From Phenylobacterium sp. CCH9-H3 (GTDB lineage: Bacteria > Pseudomonadota > Alphaproteobacteria > Caulobacterales > Caulobacteraceae), in the NCBI RefSeq assembly GCF_001557235.1, contig NZ_LSJI01000179.1, forward strand, positions 1 to 6,590: DNA of 6,590 bases, in the 5' to 3' direction. Shown piece after piece: positions 1 through 5,276 of the stretch (position 1 is its first letter; every line of letters begins with the position of its first letter). The notes under the pieces were generated by a model. It was not told the DNA's origin and made no database searches. It saw only the letters and a list, made by a program, of their open reading frames with translations. A program made the translations under genes and the position numbers.

Positions 1-957
1 GTCCTGCGGCGCGACGACGAGGACTTGGGGTTGGTGCTGGGAGCGCGGCTGATCGCCCGGGTGGCGAACGTCGAACCCGCGATCGGCGCCGCGTTCCTGG
101 ACCTGGGGGACGGGCGAGAGGCCATGCTCCCCTTCAAACCCGATGCAAGGCCGGTGCGCGGCGCGGCGGTCGAGATCGAGATTCGGAGCGAGGCGCGGCA
201 AGGCAAGCTGGCCACGGCGCGCCAGACCGGCGAAGGGGAGGGGGCGCCGAGGCTGCTGCGGCCCCCGCCCGGCGTCGCCGACATCCTTCGCAGCGTCGTG
301 CGCGATGCGGATCCGATCGAGGGCCGCGAGGCGCGCGAAGCCGCCGACGATGCCGAAGCCGAGGCGCTCGAAGTTGTCCATCGGCTCCCCGGCGGGGGGG
401 ACATCGCCATAGAACCTACGCGCGCGCTCACCTCGATCGACGTGGATCTCGGCGAGCGGAAGGGACAGGATTCGAAGCGGGCGGCGCGCCACGCCAACCT
501 GGCCGCGATCGCCGAAGGCGCACGCCTGCTTCGACTGAAGGGGCTGGGCGGGCTGGTCATCCTGGATCTGGTCGGCCGCGGGCACGACGGCGCCGCGCTG
601 CTGGCCGCCGCGCGGCTTGCCTTCGCCCCGGACAACCCCGGCGTTGCGATCGGCCCCGTCGGACGTTTCGGCACGATGGAACTCTCGATCCCGCGTCGGA
701 CCCGACCCATTTCCGACTACCTCTTGAGGGCAGACGGCGGTCTCGCCGACCGCGCGCTCGCGCAGCGTCTCGTCCGTCGGATCGAGGCGGAGGCGCAGAC
801 CGTGCCGGGCGCCCGGATTGTCGTCACGTGCGCGCCGGCGGTGGCCAAGGCGGCCGAGCCGCTCGTCGCCTCGTTGGCCGAACGCTACGGCGCCCGGTTC
901 GCGGTGTCGGCGGATGCCTCGCGGCCCCGCGAGCGCTTCGAGGTAGCGCCGGCATGA
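1..957 (+). CDS. Ribonuclease E/G family protein, short paralogue (5' end outside window)
   Basis: The reading frame is open from base 1, and the codons before the first possible start (TTG at 25) already read like the N-terminal S1 region, so the true start lies upstream. In order it shows an S1-like RNA-binding region (about 1-230, motif AFLDLGDG) and an RNase H/DNase I-like catalytic core (about 380-720). The core includes SIDVDLG with Asp at 439-441, HANLAAIAEGARLLRLKGLG, and ILDLVG with Asp at 565-567. These two Asp align with the metal-binding D303 and D346 of E. coli RNase E. The CPxC zinc-link that joins RNase E protomers is absent, and the E. coli N305 position is Asp here. The protein ends soon after the core, with no degradosome scaffold. 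Members of this family cut or trim single-stranded RNA in the cytoplasm; the substrate here is unknown. Its stop overlaps the next start (ATGA), which suggests translational coupling. Confidence 0.88.
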   Translation, partial: VLRRDDEDLGLVLGARLIARVANVEPAIGAAFLDLGDGREAMLPFKPDARPVRGAAVEIEIRSEARQGKLATARQTGEGEGAPRLLRPPPGVADILRSVVRDADPIEGREAREAADDAEAEALEVVHRLPGGGDIAIEPTRALTSIDVDLGERKGQDSKRAARHANLAAIAEGARLLRLKGLGGLVILDLVGRGHDGAALLAAARLAFAPDNPGVAIGPVGRFGTMELSIPRRTRPISDYLLRADGGLADRALAQRLVRRIEAEAQTVPGARIVVTCAPAVAKAAEPLVASLAERYGARFAVSADASRPRERFEVAPA

Positions 958-1121
958 GCGCCAAGTGTCCCATCTGCGGCAAGCCGCCTCAGCCCGAGTA
1001 TCGGCCATTCTGCTCGCGGCGTTGCGCCGACGTCGATCTGCAGCGCTGGTTGACGGGCGGCTACGCGGTCCCAGCCGAGGAGGGCGAGGCCGGGCCCCGG
1101 GGGCAATCGGAGGAAGACTGA
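954..1121 (+). CDS. yacG: YacG-family zinc-ribbon protein (DNA gyrase inhibitor type)
   Basis: This 55-residue protein starts at the ATG inside the ATGA overlap with the upstream ribonuclease gene. It has a four-cysteine zinc site: CPIC (residues 5-8) and CSRRC (20-24), giving a C-x2-C-x11-C-x3-C pattern. The zinc site is followed by the family signature ADVDLQRWL and an acidic tail ending in EED. In E. coli, YacG binds the GyrB subunit and inhibits DNA gyrase; the gyrase role here is inferred from family membership. The spacing between the two Cys pairs is four residues shorter than in E. coli YacG (x15), which I recall as usual in alphaproteobacteria. Expression probably depends on translation of the ribonuclease gene, because the start lies within the end of that gene and no separate promoter is needed. 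Confidence 0.9.
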   Translation: MSAKCPICGKPPQPEYRPFCSRRCADVDLQRWLTGGYAVPAEEGEAGPRGQSEED

Positions 1122-1150
1122 GGCTGCGAAAAATCGCCGGCGAGGCTCGC

Positions 1151-1179
1151 TGGACTTACGCCGACGCCTCTTTTATAGA
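1151..1179 (+). promoter_or_regulatory. Putative sigma-70-type promoter of tRNA-Phe
   Basis: A -35-like TGGACT (1151-1156) and a -10-like TATAGA (1174-1179) are separated by 17 bases. The sequence around the -10 (TTTTATAGAG) is the only AT-rich patch in the gap between yacG and the tRNA. Transcription would begin near 1186, about 19 bases before the mature tRNA. The call rests on motif match and position only. Confidence 0.5.
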
Positions 1180-1204
1180 GCGGCTCCCGCGCGGCGGGGC
1201 CTAG

Positions 1205-1280
1205 GCCTGGGTAGCTCAGTTGGTAGAGCAGCGGATTGAAAATCCGCGTGTCGGTGGTTCGAATCCGCCCCCAGGCACCA
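1205..1280 (+). tRNA. tRNA-Phe (anticodon GAA)
   Basis: A complete 76-nt cloverleaf is present. The acceptor stem GCCTGGG (1205-1211) pairs perfectly with CCCAGGC (1270-1276), followed by A73 and an encoded CCA (1278-1280). The D-arm is GCTCAGTTGGTAGAGC. The anticodon arm is CGGATTGAAAATCCG with anticodon GAA at 1238-1240, decoding Phe codons. The T-loop TTCGAAT is canonical. The 3' CCA is templated. Confidence 0.97.
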
Positions 1281-1309
1281 CTTCCCACAATCCTATCGCC
1301 GCGAACGGA

Positions 1310-1336
1310 ACCGTCGACGGGGCCACGCCCCACGGT
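1310..1336 (+). other. GC-rich hairpin downstream of tRNA-Phe
   Basis: The inner stem GGGGC/GCCCC (1319-1323 with 1327-1331, loop CAC) is extended by ACCGT/ACGGT (1310-1314 with 1332-1336), with four unpaired bases on the 5' side. There is no T-run after it, so it is not a standard intrinsic terminator. It could mark the 3' boundary of the tRNA-Phe transcript, but nothing in the sequence proves this. Confidence 0.3.
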
Positions 1337-1489
1337 GCTTACTCGCTCAACGGCAAGTCAGGCCCGCCTCGGCCTGCGCTAAGGCAAAGCTCAAAGTCGC
1401 CGCGGAGCAAAGAGTTGACCGGGGCGCCTGGAATCCGCGCGGCCTGCCCGCGCCCGGCGCCTCGACTTGATCAATCCTGGTTTGGTGAA

Positions 1490-1508
1490 ATTGCTGCGCC
1501 GCAGCAAT
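1490..1508. promoter_or_regulatory. Perfect 8-bp inverted repeat, candidate regulator site (CTGC-N3-GCAG type)
   Basis: ATTGCTGC and GCAGCAAT are exact inverted copies around GCC. The core CTGC-N3-GCAG fits the operator form described for PhaR, the alphaproteobacterial repressor of polyhydroxyalkanoate genes, as far as I recall it. No phasin or PHA gene lies in the window and the site is about 400 bases upstream of exbB, so a PhaR link is speculative. A partial echo (CTGCGGCG) follows at 1512-1519. Confidence 0.35.
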
Positions 1509-1617
1509 CCTCTGCGGCGAACGGTGGTGAATCGACGAGCTCAAGACGCTTCTTGCGTGTGCAGCGCACAATCCGTGCGCATGCGTCAGTAATTTGACGA
1601 TGTAGGGAAAGCTTCTG

Positions 1618-1640
1618 CCCCTTGACGCTTCGACAAGGGG
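1618..1640. repeat. Inverted repeat CCCCTTG/CAAGGGG
   Basis: A 7-bp perfect stem (1618-1624 with 1634-1640) encloses 9 bases, inside which CG/CG can also pair. No T-run follows directly. It could be an RNA hairpin in the exbB leader or a protein site. Function unknown. Confidence 0.4.
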
Positions 1641-1725
1641 TTGCCAAAGGGTCCGGGCCGCTCGTCTAAAAAAGCGGTAAGACTTTGGGCTCCCCCCGTG
1701 GGAGTTCAAGGCCGTCCGCACCTTC

Positions 1726-1799
1726 GAAACGCCAATCCCTGCGAAAAGTCGGGAGTCCGCGTTCCGGGTCGGGCGCAGCGACAGCGCCTCTGGCGTTTC
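1726..1799 (+). repeat. Long-range inverted repeat GAAACGCCA...TGGCGTTTC upstream of exbB
   Basis: The 9-base arms at 1726-1734 and 1791-1799 are exactly complementary and enclose 56 bases that themselves contain short pairings such as CGGGA/TTCCG (1750-1754 with 1762-1766, one G-T). If transcribed, this would fold into a closed 74-nt domain ending about 110 bases before the exbB start. It may be a regulatory leader, a small RNA or chance. Confidence 0.35.
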
Positions 1800-1882
1800 C
1801 GGGCCGCGAAAGCGGGCTGGGGCGCCGGGCTTGTTTCAACTAGGGTGGAGACGCTCTCGCGCGACGACCCTCCGGCCAATCG

Positions 1883-1889
1883 TGCTAGA
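1883..1889 (+). promoter_or_regulatory. Weak candidate -10 element for exbB (TGCTAGA)
   Basis: GCTAGA, preceded by T as in an extended -10, lies about 21 bases upstream of the exbB ATG. No convincing -35 is seen 16-18 bases further upstream. If used, the leader would be only about 15 bases long. A promoter further upstream in the non-coding region is equally possible. Confidence 0.25.
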
Positions 1890-1910
1890 CCAACCAGGAA
1901 CTGGCGACAG

Positions 1911-2813
1911 ATGCTCGACAACAAACTGAAGACCACTTTTTCCGCTCTCCTCGGCGCCGTCGCGCTGATGGCGAGCGCGCCGGCGTTCGCCCAGGACGCC
2001 GCCGCCCCGGCCGCGCCCGCGGCCGACGCCGCCGCCCCGGCCGCTGACGCCGCCGCGGCTCCCGCCGCCACGCCGGCCGAACCGGCCGCTGCTGAATCGG
2101 CCGATCCGCCCACCATGAAGGGCGCCGGCAAGCTCAACGTCGGCACCATGTTCATGGACGCCGACCCGGTCGTTAAGGTGATCATGATCGGCCTGGCTCT
2201 CGCCTCGGTGCTGAGCTGGACGATCCTCGTCACCAAGATTCTCGAGTTCAACGCGCTCAACAAGGTCTCGGACGGTTTCGTTGAATCCTTCCGCGGCGCC
2301 AAGTCGATCAACGACATGAGCCGGATCGCCCTCAGCGAGGAATTTGACGGCAACCCGCTGGCCGACATGGCCGCCGCGGCCGCCCAGGAGATCGAGCTCA
2401 GCCGTCAGGCTGGCCTGCAGATCGCCGGCGAACACCGCGACACCACCATCGACCGCGCTTCGCATGCGGTGAGCGCCGTTCAGGCCTCGCTGGCTCGTCG
2501 CCTGTCGGGTGGCATGCAGTACCTGGCCTCGGTCGGCTCCAACGGCCCGTTCATCGGTCTGTTCGGCACCGTCTACGGGATCATGAATTCGTTCATCGGG
2601 ATCGCGAACACGAACACCACCAACCTGGCCGTCGTGGCGCCCGGCATCGCCGAAGCCCTGCTCGCCACCGGTCTGGGCCTGTTCGCGGCCATCCCCTCGG
2701 TTATTTTCTACAACTACTTCCAGACCCGCATCTCCGCCTACGGCGCGCGTTCGGAAGGGTTCGTGGCTGAGCTGATGAACGCGATTTCCCGGCAGCTCGA
2801 CAAGGGGGCCTAA
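1911..2813 (+). CDS. exbB: ExbB, proton channel subunit of the TonB energy-transducing complex
   Basis: The 300-residue protein has a Sec signal peptide (residues 1-27, basic MLDNKLK, hydrophobic core, APAFA before the likely cut at Q28). An Ala/Pro/Asp-rich periplasmic linker (28-68) follows, then the MotA/TolQ/ExbB domain. Membrane helices lie near 87-109 (VVKVIMIGLALASVLSW), 203-231 and 241-270. Motifs match E. coli ExbB closely: GLFGTVYGIMNSFIGIA (T220), then TTNLAVVAPGIAEALLATGL (E248, T253), which line the proton path. With ExbD it forms the inner-membrane motor that energises TonB. The ATG at 1911 was chosen because it opens directly onto the signal peptide; upstream in-frame codons give no sensible sequence. 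An AGGA lies 11 bases before the start. The extra signal peptide and linker resemble long-form ExbB proteins such as that of Serratia. First gene of an exbB-exbD-tonB operon. Confidence 0.95.
   Translation: MLDNKLKTTFSALLGAVALMASAPAFAQDAAAPAAPAADAAAPAADAAAAPAATPAEPAAAESADPPTMKGAGKLNVGTMFMDADPVVKVIMIGLALASVLSWTILVTKILEFNALNKVSDGFVESFRGAKSINDMSRIALSEEFDGNPLADMAAAAAQEIELSRQAGLQIAGEHRDTTIDRASHAVSAVQASLARRLSGGMQYLASVGSNGPFIGLFGTVYGIMNSFIGIANTNTTNLAVVAPGIAEALLATGLGLFAAIPSVIFYNYFQTRISAYGARSEGFVAELMNAISRQLDKGA
1995..2044 (+). repeat. Direct repeat encoding the Ala/Pro linker of ExbB
   Basis: A 20-base unit (1995-2014) recurs exactly at 2025-2044, a 30-base period, and a degenerate third copy follows. 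It encodes a 10-residue period of the type DAAAPAAPAA. The period is a multiple of three, so gain or loss of a unit would lengthen or shorten the linker without breaking the frame. Confidence 0.75.
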
Positions 2814-2818
2814 TCTAG

Positions 2819-3250
2819 ATGGCCGCCAAGCTCTCCAGTTCCGGAGGCGGCCGCTACGAAGAGAGTCAGAACGCCGACATCAACGTCACACCCTTCGTGG
2901 ACGTCATGCTGGTTCTTCTGATCATCTTCATGGTGGCGGCGCCGATGGCGGCCGTGACGGTCAAGGTGGCTCTGCCTCCTGCCGTCGCTCCGCCCGGCAC
3001 CAATCCGCCTAAGCCGGTCTATATCTCGATCCAGCCGAACGGCGGCCTGTTCATCCAGGACTTCCGGACGGACCTTCCGAGCCTGGGCGACGATCTTCGC
3101 ACCCAACTGGGTGCGACGCGGAACCCGACGAAGGAGCGTATCTTTATCCGTGCGGACAAGGACGTGCTCTACGGTGACTTCATGGGCGTGATGAACATGC
3201 TGCAGGACAACGGGTTCTACAGCGTGGCTCTCGTCGGTGAAGACAAATAG
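2819..3250 (+). CDS. exbD: ExbD, stator/rotor partner of ExbB in the TonB motor
   Basis: This 143-residue protein is close to the 141 residues of E. coli ExbD. A short cytoplasmic N-terminus (1-26) carries ADINVTPFVDVMLVLLII at its end. Asp28 matches the membrane-embedded D25 of E. coli ExbD, which is essential for proton use. One membrane helix (about 27-45) is followed by APMAAVTVKVALP and a periplasmic domain (46-143) ending VALVGEDK. The ATG lies 5 bases after the exbB stop, and an AAGGGGG ribosome-binding sequence sits in the last exbB codons (about 2802-2808), so the two are co-translated. It works inside the ExbB pentamer to couple proton flow to force on TonB. All expected motifs are present and nothing is missing. 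Confidence 0.96.
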   Translation: MAAKLSSSGGGRYEESQNADINVTPFVDVMLVLLIIFMVAAPMAAVTVKVALPPAVAPPGTNPPKPVYISIQPNGGLFIQDFRTDLPSLGDDLRTQLGATRNPTKERIFIRADKDVLYGDFMGVMNMLQDNGFYSVALVGEDK

Positions 3251-3260
3251 GTGGTGACCC

Positions 3261-3965
3261 ATGACTGATGCTCACCACGAAGTTCTCACCCGGCACAATC
3301 CGTTCGATGACCCCAAGCCGAAACGCCGGCCCGGGACCATCATCGCGCTGATCCTGGCCGTCGTCGTGCACGGGGCGCTGGGCGTCTACCTCTGGAAGAC
3401 GCGCTTCGAGCCGAAGTACAAGGAGTACTCGGACGAGGTGACGGACGTGGCTCTCATCAAGCCGGTTCCGCCGCCTCCGCCGCCGCCGCCTCCGCCGCCG
3501 CCGCCGAACACGCCGCCGCCGCCGCCGCCGAAGCTGCAGCCCAGGCCGCCCGTCGCGGTGCCCGACATGCCTTCGATCCCGCCGCTGCCGGTTCCGCCGG
3601 TCGAGCGTCGCATCGAGGAGCCTCGGCCGCCCGCCGCGCCGCCGCCCGAGCCGCCGCGCCCGTCGGTCATCACCAACCCGGATTGGCTCCGCCGTCCGAC
3701 CGGTGACGACATCAACCGCTACTATCCCGACCGTGCGTCGCGGATGGAGGTTGAGGGCCGTGCGACCTTGAGCTGCCAGGTTAACGCCCGCGGCACCCTT
3801 GAGAGCTGCTCGGTCGTTTCCGAGGAGCCAGGTGATATGGGCTTCGGCGACGCCGCCATGAAGATGTCCAGGCTCTTCAAGATGCGGCCGCAGACCAGGG
3901 ACGGTCAGCCGGTCGACGGGGGCACGGTGCGGATCCCGATCCGCTTCTCCCTGCCGAAGGGCTAG
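3261..3965 (+). CDS. tonB: TonB, periplasm-spanning energy transducer
   Basis: The 234-residue protein has a cytoplasmic N-terminus (1-24) and one signal-anchor helix (about 25-46). Within the helix, His37 in VVVHGAL corresponds to the conserved H20 of E. coli TonB, which contacts ExbB/ExbD. The periplasmic linker (65-137) is extremely proline-rich, with uninterrupted runs of 13 prolines (70-82) and 6 prolines (85-90). The C-terminal TonB domain (about 140-234) has [19 protein letters not shown], a strand-turn-strand with Cys172 and Cys183, and [12 protein letters not shown] at the end. This domain grips the TonB box of outer-membrane receptors for iron-siderophores, vitamin B12 or sugars; the receptor here is not in the window. 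The start ATG has AGGTGG about 7 bases upstream, and the gap to exbD is 10 bases. Last gene of the operon, followed by a terminator. Confidence 0.94.
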   Translation: MTDAHHEVLTRHNPFDDPKPKRRPGTIIALILAVVVHGALGVYLWKTRFEPKYKEYSDEVTDVALIKPVPPPPPPPPPPPPPNTPPPPPPKLQPRPPVAVPDMPSIPPLPVPPVERRIEEPRPPAAPPPEPPRPSVITNPDWLRRPTGDDINRYYPDRASRMEVEGRATLSCQVNARGTLESCSVVSEEPGDMGFGDAAMKMSRLFKMRPQTRDGQPVDGGTVRIPIRFSLPKG

Positions 3966-3996
3966 CCACGGTCTTCAGGTCGGCCTGATGAGAACG

Positions 3997-4032
3997 AGCC
4001 CCGGTCGCGCGAGCGGCCGGGGCTTTTTCTTT
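3997..4032 (+). terminator. Strong intrinsic terminator of the exbB-exbD-tonB operon
   Basis: AGCCCCGG pairs with CCGGGGCT; an inner T-G wobble and CGC/GCG extend this to a 12-bp stem capped by a GCGA (GNRA-type) tetraloop. The T-rich tract TTTTTCTTT follows at 4024-4032. There is no T-run on the opposite side, so it acts on plus-strand transcripts. It lies 32 bases after the tonB stop and 6 bases before the end of the convergent acyltransferase gene. Confidence 0.92.
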
Positions 4033-4037
4033 GCCTG

Positions 4038-5186
4038 CTATTCCGCCGCGGCCACGGCGGGCGTCGGGCGGCGTGGCGCAGGTTTCAGGCCCAGCGGCGC
4101 CCGCAGGATCGGCACGGCCCGCGCCAGGCCGTAGGTGGCCAGGCAGGCTCCGATCTCGATGGTCAGGATTGCGCTCGCCTCGGCCAGCGCCGGCAGGACC
4201 AGGGGCTTCAGGAAGTGGCCGGCCAGTACGATGGCCGTCTGGTGGATGATATAGAAGGGGAAGACGGCCTCGGTGAGGGTCGTCAGCAGCGGGGAGCCCG
4301 AGCGGATATAGCGCCGGGCATAGCCGAACAGGGCGCAGATCACTGTCCAGGCGTAGGCCTCGCGGACGAACGCCGCGACGGTGGTGAGGGTTCCGGCATC
4401 CTCGACGTACTCATAGCGCCGCACCAACAGTCCCGCCGCCAGGGCGGCGCACGCGGTCGCCAGGACCGCCAGCCTTCGCCGCTCCAGGAAGTCCCACGCC
4501 GCCTCGCTGCGCGCCATGACGAGGCCAAGCAGGAAGGCGGTCCCGTACTGCAGGTGCCCGTAGCCGTCGGCGAAGACGATATGAGTCTCGCCCCATGCAC
4601 GCGCCGCCGTGGCGCGGTAGATGCCGAAGATCAGGGCCGGCAGGAGCAGCAGAGCCGGCCCCTTCAGCAACCGCGCCGTTCCGCGCTCGATGGCGGGCCA
4701 GAACGGCCGCAGCGCGACGGCGAGCATGGTGTAGACCCACAGGTAGGCCACGAACCACAGGTGGTTGTAGGTCGGCAGGATGAGGCCAAAGCTGGAGTCG
4801 AAGGTCAGGTAGCGCGGCCAGAAGTCCAGGAAGCTGCCGGCATAGCCGTTCTTTTCCACGACCTCGGCCCAGCTCTGGGGCGCGACGATCAGGATCATTC
4901 CGAACAACAGTGGAATCAGCAGCCGCTGCGAACGCTCTTTTGCGAGCGTCGTCGAGCCGGTCTTCTCGCCCATGAAGCGGGTGGCGGCCCCGGAGATGAC
5001 GAACAGGAGTGTGAGCCGCCAGGGATTGAGCGCCCCCATCCATGGCTCCAGATCCCGCAGGACATGGGTGCTCTTCACGTGCCAGTCCCAGGACACGTAG
5101 AACATTCCCAGGTGATAGAGCAGCAACAGCAGGAACGCGCCGACGCGCAACGCGTCCAGGTCGTATCGTCGGGTGGTGGCGGACAT
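4038..5186 (-). CDS. Acyltransferase-3 family membrane protein (OpgC/OafA-like)
   Basis: The 382-residue protein has about ten hydrophobic helices and the hallmarks of inner-membrane acyltransferase-3 enzymes. RRYDLDALRVGAF opens helix 1, which holds the likely catalytic His25 (LLLYHLGMFY). LLFVISGAATRF (60-71) is followed by the RxxR-type motif RSQRLLIPLLFG (85-96), HLWFVAYLWVY (142-152), and FPFYIIHQ (309-316) near the C-terminus. The family transfers acyl groups such as acetyl or succinyl to glucans, lipopolysaccharide or other surface sugars; the substrate cannot be read from sequence. The start at 5186 is preferred because GGAG lies 7 bases upstream and the family motif begins at once. 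A longer frame would run to 5366 but would overlap the divergent LytTR gene and adds only arginine/proline-rich sequence. Divergent partner of the LytTR gene, convergent with tonB. Confidence 0.88.
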   Translation of the reverse strand: MSATTRRYDLDALRVGAFLLLLLYHLGMFYVSWDWHVKSTHVLRDLEPWMGALNPWRLTLLFVISGAATRFMGEKTGSTTLAKERSQRLLIPLLFGMILIVAPQSWAEVVEKNGYAGSFLDFWPRYLTFDSSFGLILPTYNHLWFVAYLWVYTMLAVALRPFWPAIERGTARLLKGPALLLLPALIFGIYRATAARAWGETHIVFADGYGHLQYGTAFLLGLVMARSEAAWDFLERRRLAVLATACAALAAGLLVRRYEYVEDAGTLTTVAAFVREAYAWTVICALFGYARRYIRSGSPLLTTLTEAVFPFYIIHQTAIVLAGHFLKPLVLPALAEASAILTIEIGACLATYGLARAVPILRAPLGLKPAPRRPTPAVAAAE

Positions 5187-5206
5187 GCGCAAGCTCCAGT
5201 CAGCGA

Positions 5207-5236
5207 GGACCGAAGGGATGCCGCGCGGACCCGGAA
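5207..5236. promoter_or_regulatory. Tandem direct repeat in the acyltransferase/LytTR intergenic region
   Basis: GGACCGAAG (5207-5215) and GGACCCGGAA (5227-5236) are imperfect direct repeats starting 20 bases apart, about two turns of the helix. LytTR proteins typically bind two direct repeats spaced by about two turns, so this is a candidate operator between the divergent genes. The sequence does not match the AT-richer consensus known from AlgR/ComE-type members, so the call is tentative. Short arms GGGAT/ATCCC (5215-5219, 5236-5240) overlap it. Confidence 0.3.
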
Positions 5237-5246
5237 TCCCGCCACT

Positions 5247-5276
5247 ATGAAGGGGCGCGCGGCGGAGCTGTTGTGA
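5247..5276 (+). CDS. Possible 9-codon leader ORF overlapping the LytTR start
   Basis: ATG at 5247 opens a 9-residue frame, MKGRAAELL, whose TGA (5274-5276) overlaps the GTG start of the LytTR gene as GTGA. The ribosome-binding GGAG of the LytTR gene lies inside it. A ribosome terminating here would be placed on the next start. The leader itself has only a weak ribosome-binding sequence (GGA about 11 bases upstream), and chance is a real possibility. Confidence 0.2.
   Translation: MKGRAAELL

Larger units (their letters stand above)
1281..1910. other. Long non-coding region upstream of exbB with several inverted repeats
   Basis: No convincing gene is seen on either strand in these 630 bases. 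The open frames here give low-complexity or tRNA-shadow translations with no recognisable family. The region does hold dyad symmetries: ACCGT/GGGGC hairpin arms (1310-1336), ATTGCTGC-GCC-GCAGCAAT (1490-1508), GCGCAC/GTGCGC (1564-1580), CCCCTTG/CAAGGGG (1618-1640), CTCCC/GGGAG (near 1690-1705), and a 9-bp pair GAAACGCCA/TGGCGTTTC (1726-1734 with 1791-1799). It presumably contains the exbBD-tonB promoter and perhaps a long leader or a small RNA. No Fur-like box or known riboswitch core was recognised. Confidence 0.6.

Noticed and set aside
1650..1720. tRNA-like phrases (CGTCTA...GGTAAGAC, GTGGGAGTTCAAG, GTCCGCACC) suggesting a degenerate tRNA
   Set aside because: No acceptor stem partner for GTCCGCAC was found, the supposed T-stem does not pair, and CTCCC/GGGAG pairs instead. 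At most it is tRNA debris.
1347..1721. Minus-strand open frame of 124 residues in the exbB upstream region
   Set aside because: The translation has no recognisable family, motif or plausible membrane or signal segment, and such frames are common by chance in GC-rich DNA.
1740..1774. Second tRNA-like fragment with a 5-bp stem CGGGA/TTCCG and a 7-base loop
   Set aside because: The loop GTCCGCG is not a T-loop, and no D-arm, anticodon arm or acceptor stem of the right spacing surrounds it.
1641..1910. N-terminal extension of exbB to an in-frame start at 1641
   Set aside because: The extension would bury a classic signal peptide in the middle of the protein, and its translation is arginine-rich noise over structured non-coding DNA.
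1281..1910. Possible cobalamin riboswitch or Fur box ahead of a TonB operon
   Set aside because: No conserved B12-box-like core and no Fur-like AT-rich palindrome could be found on reading through the region.
1836..2465. Minus-strand open frames opposite exbB with Gly/Arg/Ala-rich repeats
   Set aside because: They are antisense shadows of the Ala/Pro linker and the ExbB domain; the ExbB match on the plus strand is unequivocal.
4215..5276. Plus-strand 353-residue open frame opposite the acyltransferase
   Set aside because: Its translation is rich in Gln/Gly/Arg/Asp with no motif, typical of the antisense shadow of a GC-rich membrane protein gene.
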